The notes: generated from the sequence alone by a model not told the origin. A DNA stretch of 64,000 nucleotides from Endomychus coccineus (GCA_958510875.1 OY294070.1:49132078-49196077), one strand, 5' to 3'; positions 1-10,244 are shown, counted from the stretch's first letter. Numbers and translations are program-made.

Positions 1-325
1 TAATTTCGATAGGCCACGTGAAAATCCCGGAGCCGGAAGCGCTATCGAGATCTGAACGTTCAAACTTTCGTATAAAATTGTGTTTACAAGTCAACTGACA
101 CTTGTCACCATAGATAACTCTACTACCGGTAGTAGAGTTATCTATGCTTGTCACAGAATACTCTTCATAGAGATCAAGATGATACTCTTTTTTACTCATA
201 ATTCGTGAAGATTTTGAAGTGGTAGTGAATGTTTTTCTGCCCAACTTTTTCCAGTGGCGTAGTGCTATGCAATAGCTTTACCGCGGCAGTCCCCGAGTGC
301 CACACGTTTCATTTTTTTTATTTTG
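1..325. repeat. Dispersed repeat, inverted relative to 43470-43790
   Basis: This stretch matches the reverse complement of 43470-43790 almost base for base, including the segment reading CGATAGGCCACGTGAAAATC. The match begins at or before the window edge and ends near 325 in a T-rich run. It carries a perfect 36-bp palindrome at 110-145. No coding potential is evident. The family is not recognised; the two copies in opposite orientation show that it is a dispersed repeat. Confidence 0.8.
110..145. repeat. Perfect 36-bp palindrome
   Basis: The half-site ATAGATAACTCTACTACC (110-127) is followed directly by its exact reverse complement (128-145). The octamer CTTGTCAC lies in direct orientation just outside each side (101-108 and 147-154). 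The copy near 43650-43685 keeps the palindrome with one mismatch. It could be a cruciform or the terminus of an element; no function is assigned. Confidence 0.85.
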
Positions 326-329
326 AAAT

Positions 330-690
330 GAGAATCTGATAATCTAGTAGAGTTCAATGCAACCAAAACTGAAGCTTGCGTCTTCTCCAGGAAGGAGGAT
401 CCCACAATCCCTAATAGATACCAGATGCCAGATACAACTATTCCTATGAAGTCTTCCATAACAATGCTCGGCATCACCATCAACAGCACCATCTCATGGG
501 ACGATCATGGGAGTTCCATTGCGAAAACCGCTTCACAAAAACTTGGTTTTCTATTCCGTGCCAAGAGTTACTTTACATCCCGGCAGCTGCTCATAATCTA
601 CAAAGCACAGATTCGACCTGTCCTAGAGTACTGTTCACGTGTTTGAAGTTCGCCTATCAAACATACGCTGAAGCTCTTGGGTCAGGTGAA
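330..690 (+). pseudogene. Jockey-like non-LTR retrotransposon RT fragment
   Basis: The best frame (425-646) reads SSITMLGITINSTISWDDH, then SQKLGFLFRAKSYFTSRQL and IYKAQIRPVLEYCS. This is the thumb/post-palm region of Jockey-clade reverse transcriptases. Upstream residues resembling DNLVEFN sit in other frames at 330-420, so the copy is frameshifted. The same segment occurs on the minus strand at about 53640-53960. No endonuclease domain or catalytic YADD box is present. The fragment is cut off near 690 where a different RT relic starts. Family assignment rests on recognised motifs; the clade is an inference. Confidence 0.7.
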
Positions 691-699
691 TCAAGTCCA

Positions 700-2556
700 T
701 GCTCTCGCAGATACTGATAACGGTGCACCATAATGGCAGCGTCGCATGTACACACGTCACTCGTGGTGCCCTCAGGGACAAGTACTGTCTCAGCTCCTGT
801 GGTGCCTGGTGGTGGGCAGTTTGTTGGTCGAGCTGAATGAGGCTGGATTTTACGCCCAAGCTTACGCAGACGGCTTGGCAGCTGTGACCCTCGGAAGACA
901 CCCGGCTACCTTGTGCGAGCTGCAAAACACCGCACTTGCCATCGTTGCTCGCTGGTGCCAGGTCAAGGGACTCAGGGTGAATCCTGAAAAGACCGAAGCG
1001 GTTTTTTCACGAGGAAACGGAAACTGGGACCGCTACCAGACATTCGTCTGTTTGGAAGGTCCCTGCACATGAAAGGCTCAGTGAATTACCTTGGAGTTAT
1101 CCTCGATGCTAAACTGAGCTGGAAAAGGCACCTGGATACCCGGGTACAGAAGATCGCTGCTCCATTATGCAGGAAAGCCTTCTCGAAAACATGGGGTCTA
1201 CGGCCACAGGTCCTGCACTGGATCTATACGGCCATGATCTGCCCAATCATGACCTACGCAGCCGTTGTGTGGTGGCCGGCGACAGAAACGGTTTTGTCCC
1301 GTCTGGCGCTGGACAAGGCTCAACGACTTGTCTGCGTGGGGATAACGGGGGCTATGAGGACCGCGCCCACCAGGGCCCTGGAGGCTCTGGTGGGGATCGT
1401 TTCTCTACAACTCCATATCAAAACAGTGGCTGCGGGTACGGCGTATCGGTTGGCTGGTCTGGGCCAGTGGGTCGGTGCGTCTATGCCTCGCTGTCATGGC
1501 AAAATCTGGGATTGGGCAGTCGAGAACTGCGCGATCCTCCGACAGACGCAGGATGCGATAGCGCCTGCTGTCAGGTTTCAAACACCAGACATTCTCATAA
1601 CCCAGAGGACGGACTGGGAGAACAAGGACTCTGGGCCGCTTCTGCCAGGAGGACTCGTGTGGTTCACGGACGAGTCTAAGACTGACGAGTCTATCGGAGC
1701 CGGTGTCTACTCGCGTACACCCAGGAGGTTTCCCTAGGTGGTCACGCAACCGTTTTCCAGGCTGAGGTCTGTGCAATACGGACATGTGCCCTGGAAAGCC
1801 TTAGATTAAACTACCGAGGTAGGCGGATTTACATCTGCACTGACAGCCGAGCGGCCCTGGGCGCACTTCGCGCCCACAAAATGACGTCTTGAAGTGCAGG
1901 GAAACTGTGGTTGAACTAGCCAGAAGGAACAAACTCCAGCTAGTGTGGGTACCTGCCCATTCTGTTGTGAAGGGGAATCGAAGTGGCCGATGAATTGGCC
2001 AAACGGGACTCCTTGAGCGCCCCTGGCCCAGATTCCACGATCGGAATTTCATCGACCACAGGGCTCCACGCCCTCAAGGAGCTACTGGACAGACAGTGGC
2101 TCTCGATCCGGGCGTGGTTCCCAGGCATGAGGCAGGCGAAGCTCCACATCAGGGAATTCTCGCCAAAAATCTCTAAAATCCTACTCTCTATGAGCAGGAG
2201 AGGCCTAAAACTGGTGACAGGACTCCTCACAGGACACTGTCATCTGAATAAATATCTACACACAATCGGCATTGTCGAAGACCCAATTTGTAGTAGATGT
2301 GGGGAGGCGGATGAAACTGCTTCTCATATCCTATCAGAATGTCCAGCACTGGCTTCTCTCAGGCTACAACACATCGACAGTACACATATGCCACTTGAAG
2401 CAATAAGAGATATCAGTCTATGCAAAATCTTAGCTTTTGGCACGGCCTCAGGCTTGCTGGACTGATTGTTGTATCAAGGGGCGCACAATGGACCCAATCA
2501 AGCGGTCTAAGTGCTCCGACTCGTCCGCCCCAGTTTTGATTGATTGATTGATTGAT
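700..2556 (+). pseudogene. RNase H-bearing non-LTR retrotransposon relic (I/LOA/R1-like)
   Basis: Three frames together cover RT palm to C-terminus. 746-1072 holds CPQGQVLS and YADGLAAV, where the usual YADD box is YADG. 1069-1737 holds MKGSVNYLGVILDAKLSWKR, the thumb, and WFTDESKTDESIGAGVYSR, the start of RNase H. The RNase H continues out of frame (ICTDSRAALGAL near 1830) and ends at 1983-2465 with the C-terminal region LTGHCHLNKYLHTIG and a CSRCGEADETASHIL Cys/His knuckle. At least two frameshifts and the lost catalytic Asp make it non-functional. The 3' end is a TTGA repeat tail, after which Penelope sequence resumes. It lacks the 5' ORF, endonuclease and RT fingers. Confidence 0.85.
2536..2556 (+). 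repeat. TTGA tandem tail marking a non-LTR 3' end
   Basis: Five and a quarter TTGA units follow the 3' UTR of the RNase H-bearing element. Short simple-repeat tails are typical of I-like non-LTR elements. The next base starts Penelope coding sequence on the other strand, so this is the insertion junction. Confidence 0.75.
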
Positions 2557-3480
2557 GGTAATGTTATAAAATTATCTGTATTACCATTCATGTTATTTAT
2601 ATATGATGTTCCATTATAGATTTTGTTTATTCTTTCTTTAATGATGGGATGTCTTTGGGTAGCCATCTATTTCCAGTGTATTACGAACAATTTGTATATT
2701 TTTGGGACGGTTTTCTGGGTGGGACAATTTAACCGCGCGATCTGTAAGGCTGTTCATAACACTTTTTTTTATAAGCTGTTGGCCCAACGGAATTGAAGTG
2801 AAGATAACGTTGAGACCAAACTTCTGTAGTAAACCACGAAGTTTTTATTTTTCCATCTGCATCATGCCTACTACTGTTCATATCTAGGAAATTTATGTTT
2901 TTGTTCACTTCTATTTCACAAGTAAATTGAAGTTCACAGTGGAAATTGTTAAATTTATTAATCACGTATCGTCTACATACCGTTTAAAGAAAATGGGTTG
3001 AAAATATGATGAATTTATTATAGATTCCTCTAAGCACTCCATGACTAGGTTAGCAATAGTAGCTGAAATAGGAGAACCCATTGCTGTGCCGAATATTAGC
3101 CCAAAATATTGCTCATTGAAAAGGGGCATTCTAAACAAAACTTTACTGCATTTATAAATTCAGATTGATCTAGAGGTGTGTGGTTTTGAATCTCTGCCCA
3201 ACGTTTTTTAATGCTATTCAATGCCAAAACGACTGGTATATTTGTAAATAAAGAAACAAAGTCCAAGGAAATTAATAAATGATCTACATCATTTCTATGC
3301 ATTATGGCAGTTTTATTACATTTATACGCGTTTAAAACTAATATTTGAGGATTAGTATCTATGAAATCTTTTGTCTTTTTTGTGTGATAGTTAAAACGAT
3401 TTTTTGCTATGCCTATTTCTGCCTTCTGTTTATTCTTTTTATTTCTCAAAATGTTACAAATTTTATTTCTAATTTCATTT
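2557..3480 (-). pseudogene. Penelope-like element RT relic (copy A)
   Basis: Minus-strand frames give LISLDFVSLFTNIPVVLALN (RT motif A), then GTAMGSPISATIANLVMECL (motif B) and, near 2970, the end of the palm reading RYVDD. Downstream comes DADGKIKTSWFTTEVWSQRY. The same protein is better preserved on the plus strand at 8665-9762. The segment joining the N-terminal MHRND to motif A is missing compared with that copy, so this copy is internally deleted as well as frameshifted. Its 3' half, including any GIY-YIG domain, is cut off at 2556 by the non-LTR insertion. A hammerhead-bearing pseudo-LTR in the same orientation lies upstream at 3661-3978. Confidence 0.85.
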
Positions 3481-3749
3481 TTTCCTCTTCATTTTTAATT
3501 CTAAATTAGCAGTTATATACTTGGTGAATATGGGAATGTGTTGATATAGGTTTAAATATTTTTCAAAAATTGAAATTAAATATAAATTATAAAGTGAAAT
3601 TCAACAATGTTCATGTCAAAATAAGAACAAGTTATTCAGCTCTATAATATTACAGTAATCAAAGTAGTAAATAAATATCTACTGATAATGATTCTTGATC
3701 CAGGTATGAATTATATATAAATTCACTAACACATATGCTTATTATTTTC

Positions 3750-3796
3750 GTATTTACGTACGTTTTGCTCTCACGACCATCATCAGAAGACGTATT
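3750..3796 (-). ncRNA. Decayed hammerhead ribozyme
   Basis: On the minus strand the core CTGATGA is kept, with stem II GGTC-GTGA-GAGC and the palindromic stem III segment CGTACG. The GAAA core box is changed to CAAA/AAAA and stem I is disrupted, so it is probably inactive. It is the left partner of the inverted pseudo-LTR pair. Confidence 0.6.
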
Positions 3797-4221
3797 ATGT
3801 CTAAAACGGGATTTCTTAAAACTAATTGTATCAGCACAAAGCGTCCTTATTGCACCAATTTCAATTAAAAATGCGCACGTCGCCGAAACGAACATCAATA
3901 CGAATAGTCGAAACTGTGACACGTCAATGTTTTAAGTATATGTATATGTATCAAGAATCCACTGCTTAGCAATTTTCTTATAATATACGAATTCATGACA
4001 ACAAAGCCTGTATACGAATGAAACCAAAACATAACGCAAATTGCTAAGCAGTTGATTCTTAATACATATACATATATTTAAAACATTAATGTGTTACAGT
4101 TTCGATTATTCGTGTTTCTGTTCGTTTCGACGGCGTGGGCATTTTAAATTGAAATTGGTACTATAAGGACGCCTTGTGCTGATACAATTACCTTCAAGAA
4201 ATCCCGTTTTAAGCATTGATA

Positions 4222-4265
4222 CACCTTCTGATGATGGTCATGAGACCGAAACGTACATAAAGACG
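4222..4265 (+). ncRNA. Hammerhead ribozyme (type I), stem I weakened
   Basis: The core CTGATGA (4228-4234) is followed by stem II GGTC-ATGA-GACC (4236-4247), GAAA (4248-4251), stem III CGTACA and the cleavage dinucleotide TA (4258-4259). Stem I pairs CTT with AAG but has mismatches further out. Core residues are intact; the closing pair of stem III and the outer part of stem I are degraded. Confidence 0.7.
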
Positions 4266-4325
4266 AAAATAATAAGCAAATGTATTAAAGCGACCTATTT
4301 CCCGAGAATTTATACATAATAAATA

Positions 4326-4634
4326 TCTACTTAGAGTTACGTACGAATAAATGTACTTACATTTTATTGTATTTTGTTATGATCCTTATGTACACATACG
4401 ATTAAAGACACATTTAATAAAGGTAAAAATTATACGAATTTGAATCTACGACAGTGGAAGGTGGGGTTGTGACGTCACACCATCGGAGTCAATTGAATTT
4501 GTTAATAACCAAAGCAAATGTGTTTACAATCCTTGACAATATAAATGGAATTACGGACCTCACGTATATTGGAAATTGGTTCAACTTACAAAGTGAGTGG
4601 ATGCTATGGATGATATATTATCCAGAGCGTAAAC
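4326..4634. other. Stretch without recognised gene
   Basis: AT-rich sequence between two Penelope insertions. I see no convincing ORF or repeat. Confidence 0.5.
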
Positions 4635-4836
4635 GCCTTGCTATTATATCTATGGTTTCGGCGTTTACGTAGTGTAAATTCATAATACTTCAGAAGTTGG
4701 AGAATAAAACTCAAATTTTACACAAAACTTTTAACATTTGATTTAAAAATGCTTACAAATTGTTTCACCACACTGTGGCATTATCAAAGCGAGGAGTTAT
4801 CAACTAAAGCTAAATCTAAAAGTATGTCCTTAAATA

Positions 4837-6249
4837 TCAGGGATCAGAATGTGGTGCAAATTGAGGGATGGGGGTGGATAATGGTGGGAGTGTGTTTACA
4901 AACTTGTTAACAAGCGGTGAATTATATGTGTCGATTTGATCATTTAATATTACATTATTATTGTTTTTTGCGTGTTTCAAAATTTCTATGGATTCTAATA
5001 TATTAAGTTTATGTCCTTTTTCCTGAATATGTAGAATATCAGGTTTAAGGGTGAAATTGTGGTTATGTTCTAACAGGTGATTTGCGTAATTAGAGTCTTC
5101 TTTTTTGAGCCTGTAACTTCTCAAATGTTCATTGAACCTTACGCTGAAACTGCGTCCAGTTTGTCCTATGTACAAAGTACTACAGTCATCACATCTCAGT
5201 CTGTAAACTCCAGATTTCTTTAAGTTATCTTTTTTAGATTTCGAGTTATTAATATACGAGCATAGGTTATTTGTTGTTTTAAAGGCGACGTTTTTATTCT
5301 GTTTTTTAAGGAATTGAGATATTTTTAGTGAATGTTTACCTAAATATGTTAGACATGTGAAATTTGATTTTGTATTATTATTAATTTGCGGATAAATTAT
5401 GCTTAAGGCTTTTTTATTGAGTTTATTTTGGAGTATTTTATTAATTATCTTGACATTATAACCGTTATTTTTGGCAATATCTACGATTCTGTTTAATTCT
5501 AAATGGAAATTATCTTTACTTAATGGGACATTAATTAATCTATGTATCATACAATTATATGCTGCTAGCTTATGTGATTGTGGATGTAAAGAAGTGTTGT
5601 GTATTGTGGTATCTGTGTGGGTGGGCTTGTGATAAATAGAGAAAGAAAAGTAATTACTTGTGTGTGAAAATGTCAGATCTAAAAAGTTTAAGGACTTGTT
5701 GTTTTCCATCTCTAATGTGAATTCTATATTTGGGTGTAAGTTGTTGATATAGGTGAGAAAAGCATTTATTTGACGGTTACTGCCTGTATAGCAAGCGATT
5801 ACGTCGTCAACATAGCGATACCAATATACAAACATGTGCTGAAAATTGGAATTTAAAATCTTAGTTTCCAAGTAATTCATAAATATTTCTGCTAGCAACG
5901 GAGATAATGGCGAACCCATGGGGAGTCCGGTGTTCTGTTTGTAATATTTATCGTTAATTGTGAAATAATTTTGGTCTATGCAAAGTGAGATTAAACTTAA
6001 TATTTCCTGTGTTATTGCCGGTAAAGTATTATTGCGGATTAAAAGATCTTCAATTAGAGTGATGGTCAATTGTGTGGGAATACTTGGAAAAAGGTTCTTG
6101 ACATCAAAAGATACAAGTTTGATATTTGTCTTTAGTTCTACATCTTTTATTTTTTCTATTAACTGGAAAGAGTTTTTTATACTGTATTTAGGTTTAAAGT
6201 TTGTATATGTTGATATTAAACTTTTTAGATCTGACAATTTCACACACAA
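4837..6249 (-). CDS. Penelope-like reverse transcriptase with GIY-YIG endonuclease, 5'-truncated
   Basis: A 470-codon open frame. RT motif A reads KLVSFDVKNLFPSIP (about residue 40), motif B reads GLPMGSPLSPLLAEIFM (about 107), and the catalytic box is YRYVDDVIA (about 143). The C-terminus holds a GIY-YIG endonuclease with GVYRLRCDDCSTLYIGQTGR (about 345-365) followed by RFNEHLR. Penelope elements use the RT and endonuclease for target-primed retrotransposition. The RT N-terminal fingers are missing, and the first codons (up to about SDLKSLI) come from the inverted partner copy at the junction rather than from the element's own ORF. No internal stop is present, which suggests a fairly young insertion. 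A functional protein is unlikely because of the 5' truncation. Confidence 0.9.
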   Translation of the reverse strand: MCVKLSDLKSLISTYTNFKPKYSIKNSFQLIEKIKDVELKTNIKLVSFDVKNLFPSIPTQLTITLIEDLLIRNNTLPAITQEILSLISLCIDQNYFTINDKYYKQNTGLPMGSPLSPLLAEIFMNYLETKILNSNFQHMFVYWYRYVDDVIACYTGSNRQINAFLTYINNLHPNIEFTLEMENNKSLNFLDLTFSHTSNYFSFSIYHKPTHTDTTIHNTSLHPQSHKLAAYNCMIHRLINVPLSKDNFHLELNRIVDIAKNNGYNVKIINKILQNKLNKKALSIIYPQINNNTKSNFTCLTYLGKHSLKISQFLKKQNKNVAFKTTNNLCSYINNSKSKKDNLKKSGVYRLRCDDCSTLYIGQTGRSFSVRFNEHLRSYRLKKEDSNYANHLLEHNHNFTLKPDILHIQEKGHKLNILESIEILKHAKNNNNVILNDQIDTYNSPLVNKFVNTLPPLSTPIPQFAPHSDP

Positions 6250-7067
6250 ATAATTACTTTTCTTTCGCTATTTATCACAAGCCCACCCACACAGATACCA
6301 CAATACACAACACTTCTTTACATCCACAATCACACAAGCTAGCAGCATATAATAAGATACATAGATTAATTAATGTCCCATTAAGTAAAGATAATTTCCA
6401 TTTAGAATTAAACAGAATCGTAGATATTGCCAAAAATAACGGTTATAATGTCAAGATAATTAATAAAATACTCCAAAATAAACTCAATAAAAAAGCCTTA
6501 AGCATAATTTATCCGCAAATTAATAATAATACAAAATCAAATTCCACATGTCTAACATATTTCGGTAAACATTCACTAAAAATATCTCAATTCCTTAAAA
6601 AACAGAATAAAAACGTCGCCTTTAAAACAACAAATAACCTATGCTCGTATATTAATAACTCGAAATCTAAAAAAGATAACTTAAAGAAATCTGGAGTTTA
6701 CAGACTGAGATGTGATGACTGTAGTGCTTTGTACATAGGACAAACTGGACGCAGTTTCAGCGTAAGGTTCAATGAACATTTGAGAAGTTACAGGCTCAAA
6801 AAAGAAGACTCTAATTACGCAAATCACCTGTTAGAACATAACCACAATTTCACCCTTAAACCTGATATTCTACATATTCAGGAAAAAGGACATAAACTTA
6901 ATATATTAGAATCCATAGAAATTTTGAAACACGCAAAAAACAATAATAATGTAATATTAAATGATCAAATCGACACATATAATTCACCGCTTGTTAACAA
7001 TTTTGTAAACACACTCCCACCATTATCCACCCCCATCCCTCAATTTGTACCACATTCTGATCCCTGA
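6218..7067 (+). CDS. Second, inverted Penelope-like copy (C-terminal RT connector and GIY-YIG)
   Basis: The frame starts in the RT C-terminal region (NFLDLTISHTNNYFSFAIYH) and continues through HKLAAYNKIHRLINVPLS to the GIY-YIG domain GVYRLRCDDCSALYIGQTGR and the same C-terminus as the minus-strand copy at 4837-6249. The two proteins are nearly identical; differences include loss of CM in AAYNCMIHR. The catalytic YVDD palm is absent, so this piece is 5'-truncated further than its partner. A start at the upstream ATG (6201) would use non-homologous codons, so I begin at the shared tract. Confidence 0.88.
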
Positions 7068-7227
7068 TATTTAAGGACATACTTTTAGATTTAGCTTTAG
7101 TTGATAACTCCTCGCTTTGAAAATGCCACAGTGTGGTGAAACAATTTGTCAGCATTTTTAAATTAAATGTTAAAAGTTTTGTGTAAAATTTGAGTTTTAT
7201 TCTCCAACTTCTGAAGCCTTGCTATTA

Positions 7228-8570
7228 ATCTATTAATGTATGTTTCAAAGCTCGCGAATCAGAAATAGATGGTTCATTTACGTTTATGTATTACGTGGAG
7301 TCGTTTATGTATTAAATACTAGCTTTTCTAATTGGGTATATCACGTTCTTTATGGATCATCATTGTCAATTATGTTGATGTAATAGAAATGAATTTACCA
7401 TCATTATACAAATTCCTGTTTAAAGCATTAAATAACGAGATATTCATTAACATAATTGGAAATATTATATCCCTGGTATCTCATTGAAGCTCCGTGATAC
7501 CAATTATTTCGAAAACATACTAATCAGAATTGCAAAGCTAAATTTCTCACAACGTCGTGTAATAAAGGAAAAGAACAAGGTATAAAGAAAAGAAAGTACA
7601 GAGCAGAGAAACCCATCGTTAATAAAAGGAAGTCATATACAAAGCTTTTAGACACAATGAAGCCAATAAAGACGAACCTATCTGGAACAAAACGAACAAA
7701 AAGAGATGGGAAACAAACTCCCAAGCAAGTTTTCCGTTTCAGATGTGCGACAGTGATGGCGAATGTATACCCACGTGTGTTAATGAAAGAGAGAAGAACG
7801 ATCCGAGCGTGGCAACGTCGCTGGATGAACATGCAGAGTACATGGGGTTAATCGGTTAGCTTCGTATACGATCGGGAGACTTTATGTAATTAGTGTGTGA
7901 ATCATTCCATAGTATATAAGGGAATACGAGGGTAATTCCATCTCTGTTTGATACGTACGACAGAAAAGCGTGACGATAATTCGATAACGTAACAACTGTT
8001 TTCATCCAGTTGGCTGTGTAGCTGTTAGTGACAATTGTTTAATATTTTATTTTGGATACTAAATACTACTGGAGATTGTGACAACAAGGTTTTGATGATA
8101 TTTCCTCAGATCAATATAATCATTATTTTTATATAATAGCATACTAATTTACCAATAGCAATAAAACTGACGTTTATTTCATTCGTTAATTATAACTGAA
8201 TTTATTAATTGCAATTTCGAACTTGATAAGTTCATTTTCAAAACATACGAGATCAAATTGAAACATGAATGAATTTATATACCTACTAAGCCCATAATTT
8301 AAGTGGAAAATGACAACGGAATTTCTGGAAAAGTTTACAGATTACAGGGTTATCAGTGGTGTTCCATGTAGAATATATTGAAATTTTGATTTGAATGACA
8401 TGGGGCGCGATACATTACGATACTAGGATACTAAGAGGTTATTTGTAAGATTCATTCATTGTTAGCATCCATAAAGTAGTATTAGTCCATTGGAATTGTC
8501 ATTTCTTATGTAAACATTCTGAACAGCATGTAAACCTGGCTTTTCAGGAAGGTTTCGACTTCTAGAACAC
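7228..8570. other. AT-rich stretch without recognised gene
   Basis: Apart from the TATA-bearing segment near 7913, I find no supported gene. Short ORFs near 7524-7851 on both strands overlap and have no recognisable domain. Confidence 0.45.
7913..8094 (+). promoter_or_regulatory. Possible LTR-like promoter segment
   Basis: A TATATAAG box at 7913-7920 is followed by GC-richer sequence, a T-rich tract and the end-like sequence GATTGTGACAACA at about 8082-8094. This resembles the R-U5 side of an insect LTR, but I could not find a matching 5' boundary or target duplication. It is tentative. Confidence 0.25.
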
Positions 8571-8655
8571 TTATTATATATAAATTCTCGGGAAATAGGT
8601 CACATTAACACTTATGTTTTATATTTTAGTCTTTACGTACGTTTCGGTCTCATCT
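8571..8655 (-). mobile_element. Truncated Penelope pseudo-LTR with partial hammerhead
   Basis: On the minus strand it contains GAGACCGAAACGTACGTAAA and the downstream AAGACTAAAATATAAAACA tract, ending in the terminal AAATTCTCGGGAAATAGGTC module. The CTGATGA half and the 5' strand of stem I are missing. It lies immediately upstream of, and inverted to, the Penelope copy B coding region. Confidence 0.7.
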
Positions 8656-8659
8656 GCAT

Positions 8660-10010
8660 AAATGGATAAATGTAATAAAACCGTCATAATGCATAGAAAT
8701 GACTATGAAAACAAAATAGGAAACCTTTTAAATGATGAAACAAATTTAAATCTGATCCTACTTCATCAGTACAAAATAACAAGAATAAATTAATAAATAA
8801 ATGGCAGAAAAATAAGATAATCCCTATTGAATTCAAAAATAAATTAATTTGCCATAATGGGCTAGCACCTTATATCTATGGGCTTCCGAAACTACATAAA
8901 AATGATATACCTCTAAGACGCATTGTAAGTAATATTGGAGCGCCTACTTACAATTTATCAAAATCTATTAATAATATAATAGGAAAAAAAGAATTTTATG
9001 TGAAAGACTCATGGCATTTTAATGAATTTATAAAAAATCAATCCGTACCCGTAAACCATCAACTAATTTCCTTGGACGTTGTTTCTTTATTTACAAATAT
9101 ACCAGTCGTTTTGGCATTGAATAGCATCAAAAAACGCTGGGCAGAGATTGAAAACCCCACACCTCTAGATCAATCGGAATTTATAAATGCTGTAAAGTTT
9201 TGTATAGAATGCACTTATTTTCAGTACGGTGAGCAATATTTTGGACAAATATTCGGCACAGCAATGGGATCTCCTATTTCAGTTACCATTGCTAACCTCG
9301 TTATGGAATGCCTAGAGGAATCTGTTATAAGTTCATTAGATTTTCAGCCTGTATTATTCAAATGGTATGTAGATGATTGCCTTATGTGTGTTCCCAACGA
9401 TAAAATTCAATATATGATTAATAAATTTAACAATTTACACTGTGAACTTCAATTCACTTGTGAAATAGAAGTAGGTAAACAAAAACATAAATTTCCTAGA
9501 TATGAACATTAGGCATGATGCAGATGGAAAAATAAAATCTTCTCGGTTTACTAAAGAAGTTTGGTTTCAACGTTATCTTCACTTCAATTCCGTTGCACCA
9601 GCTTGTTATAAAAAAAGTGGCATAAACAGCCTTACAGACCGCGCGGTAAAATTGTCCCACGCAGAGGACCGTCCCAAAAATTTAAAAATTGTTCGTAATA
9701 CACTGGAAATGAATGGCTACCCAGAAAAACTTTCTTCAATCCTATCATTAAAGAGAGAATAAATATTTCTCAAATCTAAAACCTGTAATACCTAAAGATA
9801 AACAAACCCACACAGTATACCCTTGCTAAACATTGCTTTGATTATAATCATCAATTCGATTACAAAAATGTTAATATTTTAACTAAGGAAACCAACTATT
9901 ATAAAAGATCTATTCTGGAGATGATTCACATAAAACGTGACTTCAAATCTGTAAATCAAAGGACTGACGTTCAGACTCTAAGTCATATTTATATTAATTT
10001 AATTAATTAA
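8660..10010 (+). pseudogene. Penelope-like RT and endonuclease relic (copy B)
   Basis: The best preserved coding copy of the hammerhead family. Near 8853 it reads HNGLAPYIYGLPKLHKND, the RT finger motif, then RRIVSNIGAPTYNLSKSI. 9000-9512 holds LISLDVVSLFTNIPVVLALN (motif A), GTAMGSPISVTIANLVMECL (motif B) and KWYVDDCLM (catalytic box). A frameshift near 9475-9510 moves the frame to FLDMNIRHDADGKIKSSRF, and further breaks lead to LAKHCFDYNHQFDYKNVNIL and YYKRSILEMIHIKRDF at 9825-10010. That last part is the end of the GIY-YIG region, whose catalytic core is deleted. It is frameshifted at least twice and therefore inactive. Confidence 0.88.
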
Positions 10011-10244
10011 TATTCTTGCATATTCCTACTTGCGTCCTTATAATGTTAAAAGTATATTTTTGGGTAGAATGGTCGAAAGTATATCTCAGAGGCCAGACCT
10101 TCTTTTATTACCTAATAAATCGTGACATCTGGTTCGAAAGTAAATACTTGAACTTGTTTCGTGTTAGTCGTTCATAGACTATGATGAAATGTGTTCGTAT
10201 TTTTTGAGATTTCTACTAAATGGTGGATTCTTGATATACCTATC

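Larger units (their letters stand above)
3661..4325. mobile_element. Inverted pair of Penelope pseudo-LTRs
   Basis: About 300 bp at 3661-3978 is repeated in reverse complement at 4045-4325, with a spacer of about 66 bp. Each arm holds the module GCGATAAGGACGCTTTGTG-like, the tract reading CGGGATTTCTTAAA (or relative), a hammerhead, and the terminus AAATTCTCGGGAAATAGGTC-like. The same module recurs near 8571, 10245, 14515, 21285 and 22430, next to Penelope RT relics in most cases, so I call it the pseudo-LTR of this family. Confidence 0.8.
4635..7227. mobile_element. Head-to-head Penelope-like insertion with 12-bp target duplication
   Basis: Two partial copies of one Penelope-like element meet near 6218-6240 with their 5' sides together. 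One runs left on the minus strand and ends near 4647; the other runs right on the plus strand and ends near 7215. The 12-mer GCCTTGCTATTA occurs at 4635-4646 and again at 7216-7227, as expected of a target-site duplication around a single insertion. A truncated inverted copy at the 5' side is a known Penelope structure. The junction shares the short tract AAACTTTTTAGATCTGACA between the two copies. Confidence 0.75.

Noticed and set aside
635..925. Minus-strand ORF over the 5' retrotransposon relics
   Set aside because: It is antisense to recognisable RT sequence and has no domain.
4647..4692. CGAAAC-bearing 3' end of the second Penelope family (also at 34880-34915) as a hammerhead
   Set aside because: A TTTAC/GTAAA stem and CGAAAC are present but no CTGATGA at the right distance, only ATTATGA or CTGAAATGA.
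7524..7851. Overlapping ORFs on both strands as a host gene
   Set aside because: Neither translation shows a domain, biased composition or splice context.
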